Origin: Bacillota bacterium
GTDB lineage: Bacteria; Bacillota; Sulfobacillia; Sulfobacillales; Sulfobacillaceae
NCBI GenBank assembly: GCA_021821465.1
Contig: JAKACM010000013.1
Coordinates: forward strand, 1-48,667
Reading direction: 5' to 3'
Length of the DNA stretch: 48,667 nt
Below the pieces are notes generated by a model. The model ran no database searches. It was not told the DNA's origin and saw only the letters and a list, made by a program, of their open reading frames with translations. This document shows positions 23,777 to 32,470 of this stretch, one piece after another; position 1 is the first letter of the stretch; every line of letters starts with the position of its first letter. The position numbers were made by a program, and so were the translations under genes.

Positions 23777-23832
23777 AAACCTCACTCCGGTTTTGGTGTG
23801 AGGTTTCCTTACGCTCTCCCTTTTTGTATAAT
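23777..23832 (+). promoter_or_regulatory. Hairpin and -10 box ahead of ychF
   Basis: AAACCTCAC (23777-23785) pairs perfectly with GTGAGGTTT (23798-23806), a terminator-like hairpin closing the preceding segment, though the T-run after it is weak. A perfect TATAAT sits at 23827-23832, 24 bases before the ychF start, with no good -35. The remainder of 23549-23776 shows no gene. Confidence 0.4.
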
Positions 23833-23855
23833 CGGAAAAGAAATGGGGGCCTGTC

Positions 23856-24923
23856 GTGGACGTAGGATTGATTGGCTTGCCTTTTTCCGGCAAGACTACG
23901 GTATTTAATTTGCTGACGAACTCCAAAGCCGAAACCAATGTTTTTGGTTCCGGGAAAACTCAATCCGTGCGGGGATTGGCACCGATTCCGGACGGACGCT
24001 TGGATAGACTGGCAGAATTGTATCATCCCCGTAAGAACACACCCGCTACGATTGCGGTAGTGGATGTTCCGGGACTAAGCCGATCAGAGAATGGCGGACC
24101 CAATAGATTTTTAAATGATGTGAGAATGGTTGATGCCTTGGTCCATGTGGTTAGGGGGTTCTCTTCGGATTTACTTGGCCCTTTTCACTTGCTTGAGGAT
24201 ATCCAGGAAATGGAGTTGGAATTGGGACTGTCCGATTTGGACTTATTGGAAAAACGCCGCACCAGGATTACCAGCGGAAAAAAAATTACTCCGGAACTGA
24301 AGCAGGAACTGAGCCTGATTGAGAGGCTGACAGATGCCTTGGAAAATGATAGGCGCCTGGAGCAAATGGAATTACCCGAGGAGGACTTGAGATTCATCCG
24401 GGGCTATCAATTTCTTACGTTGAAACCCGCGGTCTGGGTGATTAACTTAGACGACCATGCTTTTCAATCCGGTCAGTATGATGACAAACAAGCCATAGAA
24501 AGTCTGGCTCGCGATAAAGGGATTCCCGTGGTTTTAATGGCGGCGGCAATGGAACAGGAAATGGAAGACCTGGATTCCATGGATCGAGCCATTTTTATGG
24601 AGGATTTGGGCATGAAGGAATCGGGTCTCAGTCGTGTGGCTCAGGCCATTTACCATAAACTAGGATTGATATCATTCTTAACAGCGGGAGAAGATGAGGT
24701 CAGGGCTTGGACAATCCATCAAGGATCTTCAGCTAGAACCGCTGCCGGGAAGATTCATTCCGACATAGAGCGAGGATTTATCCGGGCAGAAGTGGTCACT
24801 TTTCACGATTTGGATCAAGCGGGGAGTATGCTACGGGCCAAAGAGGCGGGATTCGTGCGCCTCGAGGGTAAGGACTATGTTGTGAAAGACGGCGATGTCA
24901 TAAATTTTCGGTTTAATGTGTGA
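23856..24923 (+). CDS. ychF: Redox-regulated ATPase of the Obg-related family
   Basis: 355 residues from a GTG at 23856. The P-loop GLPFSGKTTVFNLLT is at residues 5-19. In place of the GTP-specific NKxD motif there is NLDD (VWVINLDDH), in keeping with YchF's preference for ATP. The C-terminal TGS-like domain ends in GKDYVVKDGDVINFRFNV. FLTAGEDEVRAWTIHQGSSA is the family signature before it. YchF associates with ribosomes and affects translation start and oxidative stress responses in characterised species. Stand-alone gene. Confidence 0.95.
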   Translation: MDVGLIGLPFSGKTTVFNLLTNSKAETNVFGSGKTQSVRGLAPIPDGRLDRLAELYHPRKNTPATIAVVDVPGLSRSENGGPNRFLNDVRMVDALVHVVRGFSSDLLGPFHLLEDIQEMELELGLSDLDLLEKRRTRITSGKKITPELKQELSLIERLTDALENDRRLEQMELPEEDLRFIRGYQFLTLKPAVWVINLDDHAFQSGQYDDKQAIESLARDKGIPVVLMAAAMEQEMEDLDSMDRAIFMEDLGMKESGLSRVAQAIYHKLGLISFLTAGEDEVRAWTIHQGSSARTAAGKIHSDIERGFIRAEVVTFHDLDQAGSMLRAKEAGFVRLEGKDYVVKDGDVINFRFNV

Positions 24924-25008
24924 CAGACCGCCAAAGTTTCGGTCTGATCTGAAGACAAGCTAACCATGGTCTTGGACTCATGATTTTAGTGGCGAGGAGA
25001 ACGAAATC

Positions 25009-26277
25009 GTGGAAGATTATTGGGAAAGAGCACAGGAGTTATTACCTGGCGGCGTAAATTCTCCCGTTCGGGCGTTTAGGAGTGTGGGCGGTAAACCCTT
25101 TTTCGCCAGACGCGGTGAAGGAGCCTACTTAGAAGACAGTGAGGGTGCCCGTTACATCGATTTTGTTATGAGTTATGGTCCTCTGATCTTAGGCCATGCT
25201 CATCCTCAAGTGGTCCAGGCCGTCATTCGGCAGGCGTCCTCGGGATTGAGCTATGGCACTCCCACGGAGTTAGAGCTCAAAATGGCCGAGATTCTCTGCG
25301 AGGCCGTGCCCGGACTTGAAATGGTCCGGATGGTAAACTCAGGAACGGAAGCCACGATGGCGGCAATACGTTTGGCGCGGGGAGTAACGGGGCGAGCACG
25401 GATCGTGAAATTTTCAGGATCTTATCATGGTCACGGAGATTCGTTATTGGTTAAAGCCGGGTCAGGAGCTGCCTCTTTGGGAGTTCCCGACTCTCTTGGG
25501 GTTCCTGAACCCTTGGCAGCATTGACTCTGAGTATTCCATATAACGACATAGAATCTTTGCGGGCCGTATTTCATGACGTCGGAGACGAAATTGCAGCGG
25601 TGATAATGGAACCTGTGGCCGGCAACATGGGAACAATCTTACCTGTGCCGGGATTTTTGGAAACAGTTCGGGATCTGACCAGACGTTATGAATCGTTATG
25701 GATTGTTGATGAGGTCATGACAGGATTTCGAGTCGCGTGGGGCGGGGCCTCACGGTTATTCGGCCTTGATCCGGATTTAATATGTTTGGCCAAAGTGATC
25801 GGGGCGGGGATGCCCGTGGGCGCCTTCGGCGGGAAAAAGCAGTACATGCAACACATTTCTCCGCTCGGTCCGGTCTATCAAGCCGGGACATTGTCGGGAA
25901 ATCCCGTGGCCATGGCCGCCGGTGTGGCGCAACTGGAAGAAATTCATCGGCCGAACTTCTATTCCCAATTGGAGCTAAAGACCAAGGAGCTAGCGGATCA
26001 ACTGGTGGGCCTGGGACGAAAGCACGGGTTTTCTGTCAGTGCAAATGCCATTGGTGGGATGTTTACCCTCTTTTTTTCTGATCGAGTGCCCGCCAATTTT
26101 GATGAAGTCGGTCGATGTGATCAGGCCCGATACCGAAAATTTTTTCATGGTATGCTAAAATCAGGTGTATTTTTGCCGCCGTCACCCTTTGAATCCGCAT
26201 TTCCATCGTGGGCACACACCGAGTCCACCATAGATTCGACGCTAAAAGCAGCCGAACACGTGTTCCAAGGCTTGTAA
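25009..26277 (+). CDS. hemL: Glutamate-1-semialdehyde 2,1-aminomutase
   Basis: 422 residues from a GTG at 25009 (GAGGAGAACGAAATC upstream). PLP lysine is Lys262 in CLAKVIGAGMPVG. Also seen are ELLPGGVNSPVRAFRSVGG at the start, RMVNSGTEATMAAIRLARG, SYHGHGD and WIVDEVMTGFRV. It makes 5-aminolevulinate for haem and sirohaem from glutamate-1-semialdehyde. The other hem genes are not in this window. Twenty-one bases separate it from lgt downstream, so these two may share a transcript. Confidence 0.95.
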   Translation: MEDYWERAQELLPGGVNSPVRAFRSVGGKPFFARRGEGAYLEDSEGARYIDFVMSYGPLILGHAHPQVVQAVIRQASSGLSYGTPTELELKMAEILCEAVPGLEMVRMVNSGTEATMAAIRLARGVTGRARIVKFSGSYHGHGDSLLVKAGSGAASLGVPDSLGVPEPLAALTLSIPYNDIESLRAVFHDVGDEIAAVIMEPVAGNMGTILPVPGFLETVRDLTRRYESLWIVDEVMTGFRVAWGGASRLFGLDPDLICLAKVIGAGMPVGAFGGKKQYMQHISPLGPVYQAGTLSGNPVAMAAGVAQLEEIHRPNFYSQLELKTKELADQLVGLGRKHGFSVSANAIGGMFTLFFSDRVPANFDEVGRCDQARYRKFFHGMLKSGVFLPPSPFESAFPSWAHTESTIDSTLKAAEHVFQGL

Positions 26278-26298
26278 CGGGCAAAAGGAAGGGAGCCT

Positions 26299-27126
26299 AT
26301 GTACATTCCGAAACTAAATCCATTCGCGTTTAAGATTGGGCCCATTGGAGTTCATTGGTATGGTATTTTCATGGTTATGGCAATCTTAGGGGGCTCATAT
26401 TACCTTATTGAACGAGGACGGCAACTCGGGGAAGATCCTGATCGGTTGTCAAACATTACACTGTGGACTGTCTTATGGGGGGTCATCGGAGCCCGGGTGG
26501 TTTTTGTGTTAGCAAATGAACCCCAATGGATTTGGACGGATCCGGTGCAAATTCTCAGAATTTGGGACGGCGGTCTGGCATATGATGGCGCAGTTGGATT
26601 CGGGGTTCTGGCATTATGGTATCAATTGCGCAAACAGCCACTTATTTTCAATTATCTTGTAGACTGGACGATTCCGGGGATCGGACTGGGAATTTTCATG
26701 GTGCGAATCGGCAACATTTTTAATCATGAAGTCCTAGGACGTATGACGGAATTGGGTTTTGGACGATGGCCGGAGCAGTTGTGGGGCTCTTTTATCGGGG
26801 TATTCCTGATTCTTCGGTATTTTTGGCTGGAGCGGCATCGCACACCTCCTCCCGGATACCAGTTTTGGTCGGCAATGTTTTATTACGCAATTTTGAGGGG
26901 CTTTATCGGGGAGACGACTCGGGACAATCCTCTTTACCTTATTCATTACATTAATCCTCATTGGGGAATCGGATTTACGACTTTAATGCAGCTTTTCACT
27001 CCGCCAATCATGGTGTTTACGTGGTTGATGATGCGGCGCACCTGGCGAAAATCGGCAACCCGGCTCATTCCACCGGGTAAGGCAGAACCGCTGCCGAATC
27101 CTGAGGTGTCTGCCCAGAAATTATAA
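26299..27126 (+). CDS. lgt: Prolipoprotein diacylglyceryl transferase
   Basis: 275 residues, seven predicted membrane helices. The signature MVRIGNIFNHEVLGRMTELG (around residues 134-153) carries the Arg, Asn and Glu of the Lgt active site, and VHWYGIFMVMAI near the start contains the conserved HWY(G). AGREGNIFN-like order and RGFIGETTRDNP also fit. It transfers diacylglycerol to prolipoprotein cysteines, which suits the lipoprotein encoded at 18776-19231. Its last 62 bases overlap the last 62 bases of the convergent L,D-transpeptidase gene. Confidence 0.94.
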   Translation: MYIPKLNPFAFKIGPIGVHWYGIFMVMAILGGSYYLIERGRQLGEDPDRLSNITLWTVLWGVIGARVVFVLANEPQWIWTDPVQILRIWDGGLAYDGAVGFGVLALWYQLRKQPLIFNYLVDWTIPGIGLGIFMVRIGNIFNHEVLGRMTELGFGRWPEQLWGSFIGVFLILRYFWLERHRTPPPGYQFWSAMFYYAILRGFIGETTRDNPLYLIHYINPHWGIGFTTLMQLFTPPIMVFTWLMMRRTWRKSATRLIPPGKAEPLPNPEVSAQKL

Positions 27127-27883
27127 CCGGCGTGCCAATGTCTGTGAAATTCCATACCCATTTGGCGTTGTCCCGGACGGTGGCAGGATCTGGATTATGG
27201 AGTTTGGTTGACAACTGAATGCACCCATGAGAACGAGGAATGCCAAAATGATGGTTCCACCAAGCTCCATGAATGGCCACGGCCCCATAAATATATTGGG
27301 CATAGGGAACATGCTTCACGTTCCAGTGATCCTGGGTTCCGGGGATGCCTCCTTGCATATGATCATCTAAAACCCGGCGGTAAATGTAGAATACGCCCTT
27401 TGGAGTCGTCCACCGGGGAGCAGTACCGCTTGAGATGGGCATGAGCCGGACGAGATGGCCGTCTGTATAAGCTGCCAAGCTTTGAGTGCTCAAGTTTACC
27501 TTAAGGACTTTGCCGGCGTCCGTGTTTAAGAGTGTCTTAGAAATGCCCTCGGGTGTTGCCAAGGAAAAATGCATTACGGTGGAGCTGGGCCAGAACCCTC
27601 GTGGCCTTAAAACAAAACGGCGGGACGACAGCCTTTGCAAAATAAAACTCTGAGAAGGGCGTAGCGTGATATCATGATATAGTGAGCGCCGATTGACAGG
27701 CACCGGGGTTTGGATGAGGAGAGGATAATCTATGCCCACACGCCGGAGATGGGGTAGGAATGCTGGCGACCGAGGGAACGAGGTCGTTACGGATGACTTT
27801 AAAGAACTTGCTGTCAATGTAAGCATAGTCCCCCACATTAGTGCAACCAATAATATGGTCTTAAAATTGTGGTGCCGTCTCAA
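27065..27883 (-). CDS. L,D-transpeptidase (YkuD domain)
   Basis: 272 residues from a TTG at 27883 with AAGGAGG eleven bases upstream. A hydrophobic N-terminal segment (TILLVALMWGTMLTLTAS) is a signal peptide or anchor. The YkuD domain follows, with VNLSTQSLAAYTDGHLV, AIHGAWW and the catalytic SHGCIQLS. Such enzymes cross-link peptidoglycan or attach proteins to it and are common in spore formers. Proline-rich text 40 residues in may span the wall. Divergent from moaD and overlapping the lgt 3' end by 62 bases. Confidence 0.9.
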   Translation of the reverse strand: MRRHHNFKTILLVALMWGTMLTLTASSLKSSVTTSFPRSPAFLPHLRRVGIDYPLLIQTPVPVNRRSLYHDITLRPSQSFILQRLSSRRFVLRPRGFWPSSTVMHFSLATPEGISKTLLNTDAGKVLKVNLSTQSLAAYTDGHLVRLMPISSGTAPRWTTPKGVFYIYRRVLDDHMQGGIPGTQDHWNVKHVPYAQYIYGAVAIHGAWWNHHFGIPRSHGCIQLSTKLHNPDPATVRDNAKWVWNFTDIGTPVIISGQTPQDSAAVLPYPVE

Positions 27884-27934
27884 CCGTTCACACGCCTCCT
27901 TCCATATTTTTTGTGCCGCGAAAAGGAGAGAACA

Positions 27935-28186
27935 ATGGTGAAGAATGACAATGTCACGGTTTTATTCTTCTCGTTTGCCGCAGATCGTATGAGTACCCGG
28001 GAGAAAGTCTATGAATTGTCGACCCCGGTGTCGATTCAGGAGTTTTTTGAACAATATTTGTCTTCCGGCTTGAAAGAGCCGTTGGAATCGTGGCTCTTCA
28101 GTGTGAACGAGCAATGGGTGGATCCGCAGTATAATCTGCATCCGGGAGATGCCTTGGCCGTTGTGCCTCCTGTGAGTGGCGGTTAA
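27935..28186 (+). CDS. moaD: MoaD-family sulfur carrier, molybdopterin synthase small subunit
   Basis: 83 residues from the ATG at 27935, with AAGGAGAG five bases upstream; the open frame from 27869 is longer but lacks a site. Ubiquitin-like fold with VTVLFFSFAADRM at the start and the obligatory C-terminal GG in PPVSGG, which carries the thiocarboxylate. HPGDALAVVPPVSGG is family-typical. It supplies sulfur to make the dithiolene of molybdopterin together with MoaE, which follows 43 bases downstream. Confidence 0.88.
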   Translation: MVKNDNVTVLFFSFAADRMSTREKVYELSTPVSIQEFFEQYLSSGLKEPLESWLFSVNEQWVDPQYNLHPGDALAVVPPVSGG

Positions 28187-28228
28187 ACTTTCGGTGGGTT
28201 CAATACACTTCGCGTGGGAGTGAGAGTG

Positions 28229-28666
28229 ATGGATTACTACCTTATCACAGAAGATTCTATCGACATTACCGAATCTCTGAGCATGATTGATGATCCTCAA
28301 ACCGGGGCACAGGCCATTTTCCTGGGGACTGTGCGCAACGAATATAACGGTCGCCAATCTCTGGGGCTGTATTATGATGCTTATCCGGCTATGGCACAGG
28401 ATCATATTAAGAAAATTGGCGAGGCATTGAAAAAGGAGTTTGAGATCAGTCACGTAGTCATTATTCATCGGATAGGAGAACTGCCGGTGGGCGCTGCCAG
28501 CGTTCTGGTTGCAATCTCGGCACCGCACCGCGATGCGGCCTTTGCCGCAGCCAGGGCCGGTATTGACCGGGTTAAGCGCGAGGTACCGATTTGGAAAAAG
28601 GAGCATTGGGCAGACGGCATCAGTCAGTGGCACGACGATCCGAATAATTCAGGTGATGTTAAATAG
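28229..28666 (+). CDS. moaE: Molybdopterin synthase catalytic subunit
   Basis: 145 residues from the ATG at 28229 (GGGAGTGAGA upstream; an in-frame GTG at 28214 is less likely). GAQAIFLGTVRN, YDAYPAMAQDHIKKI and the HRIGELPVGAASVLVAISAPHRD region (given in part) define MoaE, and PIWKKEHWADG holds the catalytic lysines. It pairs with MoaD to convert precursor Z to molybdopterin. Its 3' end overlaps the convergent LytTR gene by 18 bases. The molybdoenzyme served is not in view. Confidence 0.9.
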   Translation: MDYYLITEDSIDITESLSMIDDPQTGAQAIFLGTVRNEYNGRQSLGLYYDAYPAMAQDHIKKIGEALKKEFEISHVVIIHRIGELPVGAASVLVAISAPHRDAAFAAARAGIDRVKREVPIWKKEHWADGISQWHDDPNNSGDVK

Positions 28667-29380
28667 CTCCTTCACTTTCTTCACATTGGAACGGCTTACG
28701 ACTACCTCACTGCCTTGACGGTCTTTCATTTTCAAAAGGTAGGTGCCGTTAAAGTAAGGCATGATCTCTTTTACCTGATGCATGTTGGCAATAAAGCTGC
28801 GATGCGTTCGCAAAAATGTATCGGGAGCCAACCGCTCTTGCAATTCTTGCAAGGTAAAGCGTGTGGGGTAACGTTCATGGTAGGTATAGATGTAAATGGT
28901 CTCGTGTTCAGCCATGACAAAGATGACATCATGGACATTCACGGGGATAGTATGGCCATTAGATTCGCAGGGAATCCAGGTTAAAGGTTCGGTCGCGAGT
29001 CTTGGATGTTCGGCCGTGTCACTTTGAGTCAGTCGCCTCACCGTTTCGGCAATTCGTTCATTGGAAACGGGTTTTAGCAAATAATCGATAACTTGAATGG
29101 CAAAGGCATCGACGGCATATTGTTCGTGGGCGGATACGAAAACGATCTTTATCTGGGGACGGTCTTCCTTAAGCAAGCGCGCTATTTCCACACCGGACAT
29201 ACCCGGCATTTTTACATCTAAGAAGACCACATCGTAATCCAGCGCCTTAATAAGTGACAAGGCTTCTTTGGCCGATTGGGCCTCACCAATAATTTCGATG
29301 ACGTCATGATACGGCTCCAGCAAGAATCGCAGTTCCTGACGGGCGGGATATTCATCTTCGACAATCAAAGCTTTGAGCAT
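28649..29380 (-). CDS. LytTR-type response regulator
   Basis: 243 residues from the ATG at 29380 with GGATGGGAG upstream. Receiver domain: acidic pocket VEDE near residues 7-10, phospho-acceptor Asp55 in VVFLDVKMPG, and Lys in LLKPV. The C-terminal half is a LytTR DNA-binding domain with TIPVNVHDVIFVMAEHETIYIYT and FLRTHRSFIANMHQVKEI (each quoted in part). Such regulators bind imperfect direct repeats. Co-transcribed with the histidine kinase gene 45 bases upstream. Target genes cannot be told from the sequence; the APC permease across the divergent region is one candidate. Confidence 0.92.
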   Translation of the reverse strand: MLKALIVEDEYPARQELRFLLEPYHDVIEIIGEAQSAKEALSLIKALDYDVVFLDVKMPGMSGVEIARLLKEDRPQIKIVFVSAHEQYAVDAFAIQVIDYLLKPVSNERIAETVRRLTQSDTAEHPRLATEPLTWIPCESNGHTIPVNVHDVIFVMAEHETIYIYTYHERYPTRFTLQELQERLAPDTFLRTHRSFIANMHQVKEIMPYFNGTYLLKMKDRQGSEVVVSRSNVKKVKELFNIT

Positions 29381-29425
29381 GGCCAACTCCCATCCTTTCC
29401 TGCCGAGAAGTGTACAAACCAAGAG

Positions 29426-30736
29426 CTACTTAGTGGCTTCAGATGTTTCTAGGTTCTGTGGAACCGGAACAATGGCCGGAATGACCAGACGCACAGTAGT
29501 TCCCTTGTTTTCGGCAGAACGAAGTCGTAACAGATACTTGCTTCCATATAATCCCACCATTCTTTCGGACACATTGGACAGTCCCAAACCCATTCCCTGT
29601 CCTTCACCCATTTGAAAAATTTCTCGCTGTTTGGAACGAGGAATACCCCGTCCGTTATCGGAAATGTAAATAATCGTGTCTTGTCCCCGGTTTCGGATGC
29701 TGACACTGATCATACCTGATCCTTCCTTTTCGGCAATGCCATGAATCACAGCATTTTCGACCAGCGGCTGAATAATCAAAACGGGTACCGAACGCTGGAG
29801 AGATTCGGGTTGAATACGCAAGCGGTAACGCAGTTTGTCTCCGTAGCGGGCTTTTTCCAAATTCAAATAAGTCTGCACATAATCGAGTTCGTCTTTCAAT
29901 AGAACCGTCGAGCCTTTGTGAGAGAGCGAGCGCCGGAAAAATGATGCCAATTGGATGAGCAAGTCCCGGGCTTTGTCTGGATCGGTACGAGAAAACGAGA
30001 TAATGGTATTGAGGACGTTAAACAGGAAATGTGGGCGGATTTGAGCCTCAAGAGCTTCGAGACGAGCAGCAGACGCGAGACTGCGCTGGCGATCGACTTC
30101 CGCGACTTCGAGTAAAATAGACAGTAACTGGGTAATTCCTTCAGCCAGACGGCCGATCCGTTTGGGAAGCATGCTTTTGTCTGCAACATACAGTTTGACC
30201 GAGCCGACAGCCTGATTATGGGATACCAAGGGGGTGATGACTACGACCCCGAGTTGGCATTCGTCATAGTCGCCCTGGAGTTCTTCGGTTTGTAAAATGC
30301 GCTGCACCTTATCTCGCATGACTTCTTTCGTTGTACGGGATAAAAAGGTGCCGGGATCATGCTGCGGACATTTTTTTCCTGCCCACCCGAGAACCATATG
30401 AGTATCTGTAATAGCCACTGCTTCCACGCCCACCGTTCTTTGGATAATATTAGCAATGTACTGGGCCGTTTCACGATTCAATCCTTGCCGTAGATGAGGC
30501 AAAGCGGCGTGGCCTATCTGAAAAGTGGTTTCGGCTGCGTCCAAAGTGGCTGCCGAGCCGTCTTCTTGCAACAAGGCCACGGGTTTTTTGGGGGTTTTCC
30601 GGAAATATAATGCCCAAGGGATGACAATTCCGGCAAGGATTATGGTCCACTGCCAAGCCGCCAAAGGTAAAGTGACGGCAAGTATAATAAGAGCCACGGT
30701 GGGAACCCCCAGGATGACAAGGCAACGCGGTTTCAT
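29426..30736 (-). CDS. LytS-type sensor histidine kinase
   Basis: 436 residues from the ATG at 30736 with GAGAGGTG six bases upstream (a GTG nine bases earlier is possible). Two membrane segments near residues 7-47 come first, then a GAF-like region (about 80-210) with GVEAVAITDTHMVLGWAGKKC. The His_kinase domain has QIRPHFLFNVLNTI with phospho-His236, and the HATPase_c domain has VENAVIHGI and ISDNGRGIP. The eight-TM LytS sensor is replaced by this short two-helix anchor, so the input is probably cytoplasmic, possibly redox-sensitive given Cys residues in the GAF-like part (inference). Confidence 0.92.
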   Translation of the reverse strand: MKPRCLVILGVPTVALIILAVTLPLAAWQWTIILAGIVIPWALYFRKTPKKPVALLQEDGSAATLDAAETTFQIGHAALPHLRQGLNRETAQYIANIIQRTVGVEAVAITDTHMVLGWAGKKCPQHDPGTFLSRTTKEVMRDKVQRILQTEELQGDYDECQLGVVVITPLVSHNQAVGSVKLYVADKSMLPKRIGRLAEGITQLLSILLEVAEVDRQRSLASAARLEALEAQIRPHFLFNVLNTIISFSRTDPDKARDLLIQLASFFRRSLSHKGSTVLLKDELDYVQTYLNLEKARYGDKLRYRLRIQPESLQRSVPVLIIQPLVENAVIHGIAEKEGSGMISVSIRNRGQDTIIYISDNGRGIPRSKQREIFQMGEGQGMGLGLSNVSERMVGLYGSKYLLRLRSAENKGTTVRLVIPAIVPVPQNLETSEATK

Positions 30737-30748
30737 TTCACTCACCTC

Positions 30749-31324
30749 TCAATTTTTGGCGGCCAGCCAGGCAATGGCTGCGGTCGAGGTCATAAGTCGG
30801 CTAATTCGTGGATAAACATACGTCATACTGAAATGATGTTCCTCCGGTGTTGTTCCCATCATCGCATCCGTTACGGCAATGCAATGATAATTTCGATCAT
30901 AGGCATCACGGGCTGTACTTTCTACAGCCAAGTTGGTGGGAATTCCCATTAATAACAAGGTGTTAACCTCCAAACGCTGCAAAAACATTTCCAGCGAGGT
31001 GGCATAAAAAGGACTCCACTGAAACTTACAAATCACAATATCATACGTCGCCGGACCCAGTTCCGGTAATATTTCGCCGAAATCCCAATGAACAGAGGTC
31101 GTCGACATTTGACGCTTTTCCCGATCGGTTACGGCCGTGAGGATTCCCTTCCGGTCAGAACGGCTGACGGTTTTGGTGAATATGACAGGAACAGATCGCA
31201 AACGTGCTTGGCGTATTACGGCCTGGCTGGCAGTCAATACGCCATGGCGTGGGTCTTTGGCCGATCGCGGCCTGGCAATGGCTTCTTGGAAGTCGATAGC
31301 GAGTACTGCTGCCTTCTCATCCAT
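30749..31324 (-). CDS. Isochorismatase-family protein lacking the catalytic cysteine
   Basis: 191 residues. Asp11 (AIDFQ) and Lys100 (CKFQWSPF) of the usual Asp-Lys-Cys triad are present, but the nucleophile position is Ala133 in MGIPTNLAVESTARDA, where nicotinamidase-type members have Cys (TNxCVESTARDA). True isochorismatases such as EntB also lack this Cys, so it may hydrolyse a vinyl ether or use a different mechanism, or be a non-catalytic partner of the nicotinamidase. It overlaps that gene by eight bases and the kinase gene starts 12 bases after it, so all belong to one operon. Confidence 0.85.
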   Translation of the reverse strand: MDEKAAVLAIDFQEAIARPRSAKDPRHGVLTASQAVIRQARLRSVPVIFTKTVSRSDRKGILTAVTDREKRQMSTTSVHWDFGEILPELGPATYDIVICKFQWSPFYATSLEMFLQRLEVNTLLLMGIPTNLAVESTARDAYDRNYHCIAVTDAMMGTTPEEHHFSMTYVYPRISRLMTSTAAIAWLAAKN

Positions 31325-31931
31325 GTTGGACAGGCCATTCCATTAGATTCACCCCATGTTTCTTCATTGCGTTCAGAGCTTTGTCAGAATCCAGGGGCAA
31401 GACGTTAACTCCCTTAATGCCGTTGGTGATAACGGTCGTGCCAAATCCAGCCAAAGTTGCGTCAAGAGCCGTGGCTTTGACGCAGTAGTCGGCCGCGAGC
31501 CCGGCAATATATACCTGCTGAACATCGTGTGAAAGCAACCATGATTCCAAAGTGAGTTCGGTTATCGTGCCCTCGGCCGCCAGACGACCTTCGAATCCGC
31601 TGTACGCATCGACATTTTCAAGATAGCCTTTGAAAAAGTGCGCGGCTGTTTTGGGAATCCGAAGTTGCGGAAAGAATTCGAATCCCGAGGTTCCTTGAAC
31701 ACAATGAGCAGGCCAAGGACCGCCTCTTTTCACAAACGAGATATGATTGACGGGATGGTAGTCTCGGGTAAAAACGATGGGGCGATCATGGCTTGCAAAG
31801 AAATCAACCAGCTCCTGGACGACGGGATAGATTTGATCGCCTTGGGGCACAGCTAAAGATCCGCCCGGACAAAAGTCATTTTGAAAGTCAACGATAATCA
31901 GTGCTGCCTGAGATAGATCAAAATCGGGCAT
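31317..31931 (-). CDS. pncA: Nicotinamidase (PncA-like cysteine hydrolase)
   Basis: 204 residues from the ATG at 31931 (AAAGGAGG lies 14 bases upstream, rather far). Asp15 (LIIVDFQNDF), the metal-binding Asp and His residues of DYHPVNHISF, and the catalytic Cys in GLAADYCVKATALDA match bacterial nicotinamidases. It deamidates nicotinamide to nicotinate for NAD salvage. First gene of a four-gene operon with a cysteine-less homologue and a LytS/LytTR pair, an unusual context for NAD salvage. Confidence 0.88.
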   Translation of the reverse strand: MPDFDLSQAALIIVDFQNDFCPGGSLAVPQGDQIYPVVQELVDFFASHDRPIVFTRDYHPVNHISFVKRGGPWPAHCVQGTSGFEFFPQLRIPKTAAHFFKGYLENVDAYSGFEGRLAAEGTITELTLESWLLSHDVQQVYIAGLAADYCVKATALDATLAGFGTTVITNGIKGVNVLPLDSDKALNAMKKHGVNLMEWPVQHG

Positions 31932-32054
31932 GGAATGTCCGAAACCTCCTTTCACAACATTTTCCCTTGTTATCACTTTACCATGTCCCTTTGGTCGGCG
32001 GCACAAAAAGAGGCTTCGTCCCAGAGGACTTAAAAGTATGCCGATTCACGTTTT

Positions 32055-32192
32055 CAGGGCAGCTTGCGAAAGGCGCAGCACAACACCGTTAGCCCTGTAT
32101 GCCATTAAGAAGAGAAAAAATCTATCTTCAATAAGATGCTTGATTTCATCTCGTTTTCTCCCATGTTCCGAGTTGGCTTGGGAAACGAGATG
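32055..32192. other. Structured intergenic segment between pncA and the APC permease
   Basis: The divergent gap 31932-32470 carries two inverted repeats. CAGGGC (32055-32060) pairs with GCCCTG (32092-32097) around a nested AGCTTGCG/GGCGCAGC-type stem. CATCTCGTTT (32147-32156) pairs with AAACGAGATG (32183-32192), with CCCA/TGGG continuing the stem inside. On the minus strand the first would sit in the pncA leader. No riboswitch class was recognised. A TATACT at 32395-32400 lies 70 bases before the permease start. Confidence 0.35.
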
Positions 32193-32470
32193 GCGGAATC
32201 AATACTCACATGCGCATAGCGCTGTAGGGTGATAATATATCCGGTTTGTGTGGAAGAAAATTTCTGACAAATGCCCAAAATTGTTTCGAATACCATAAAC
32301 TGACGAAAAAAAATACTTCACTATGCATTAAAATAAACTATCTGATTAAGCAGGATATTTGATAGTTATGTCGAAATAAATTATTCGCAGTTAGTATACT
32401 GTGTTCCATTTGGCTCCATTCAAGGACTCCTGTTCACAATAATTCAGCTAAACTGTTAGGAGGAAGACCA

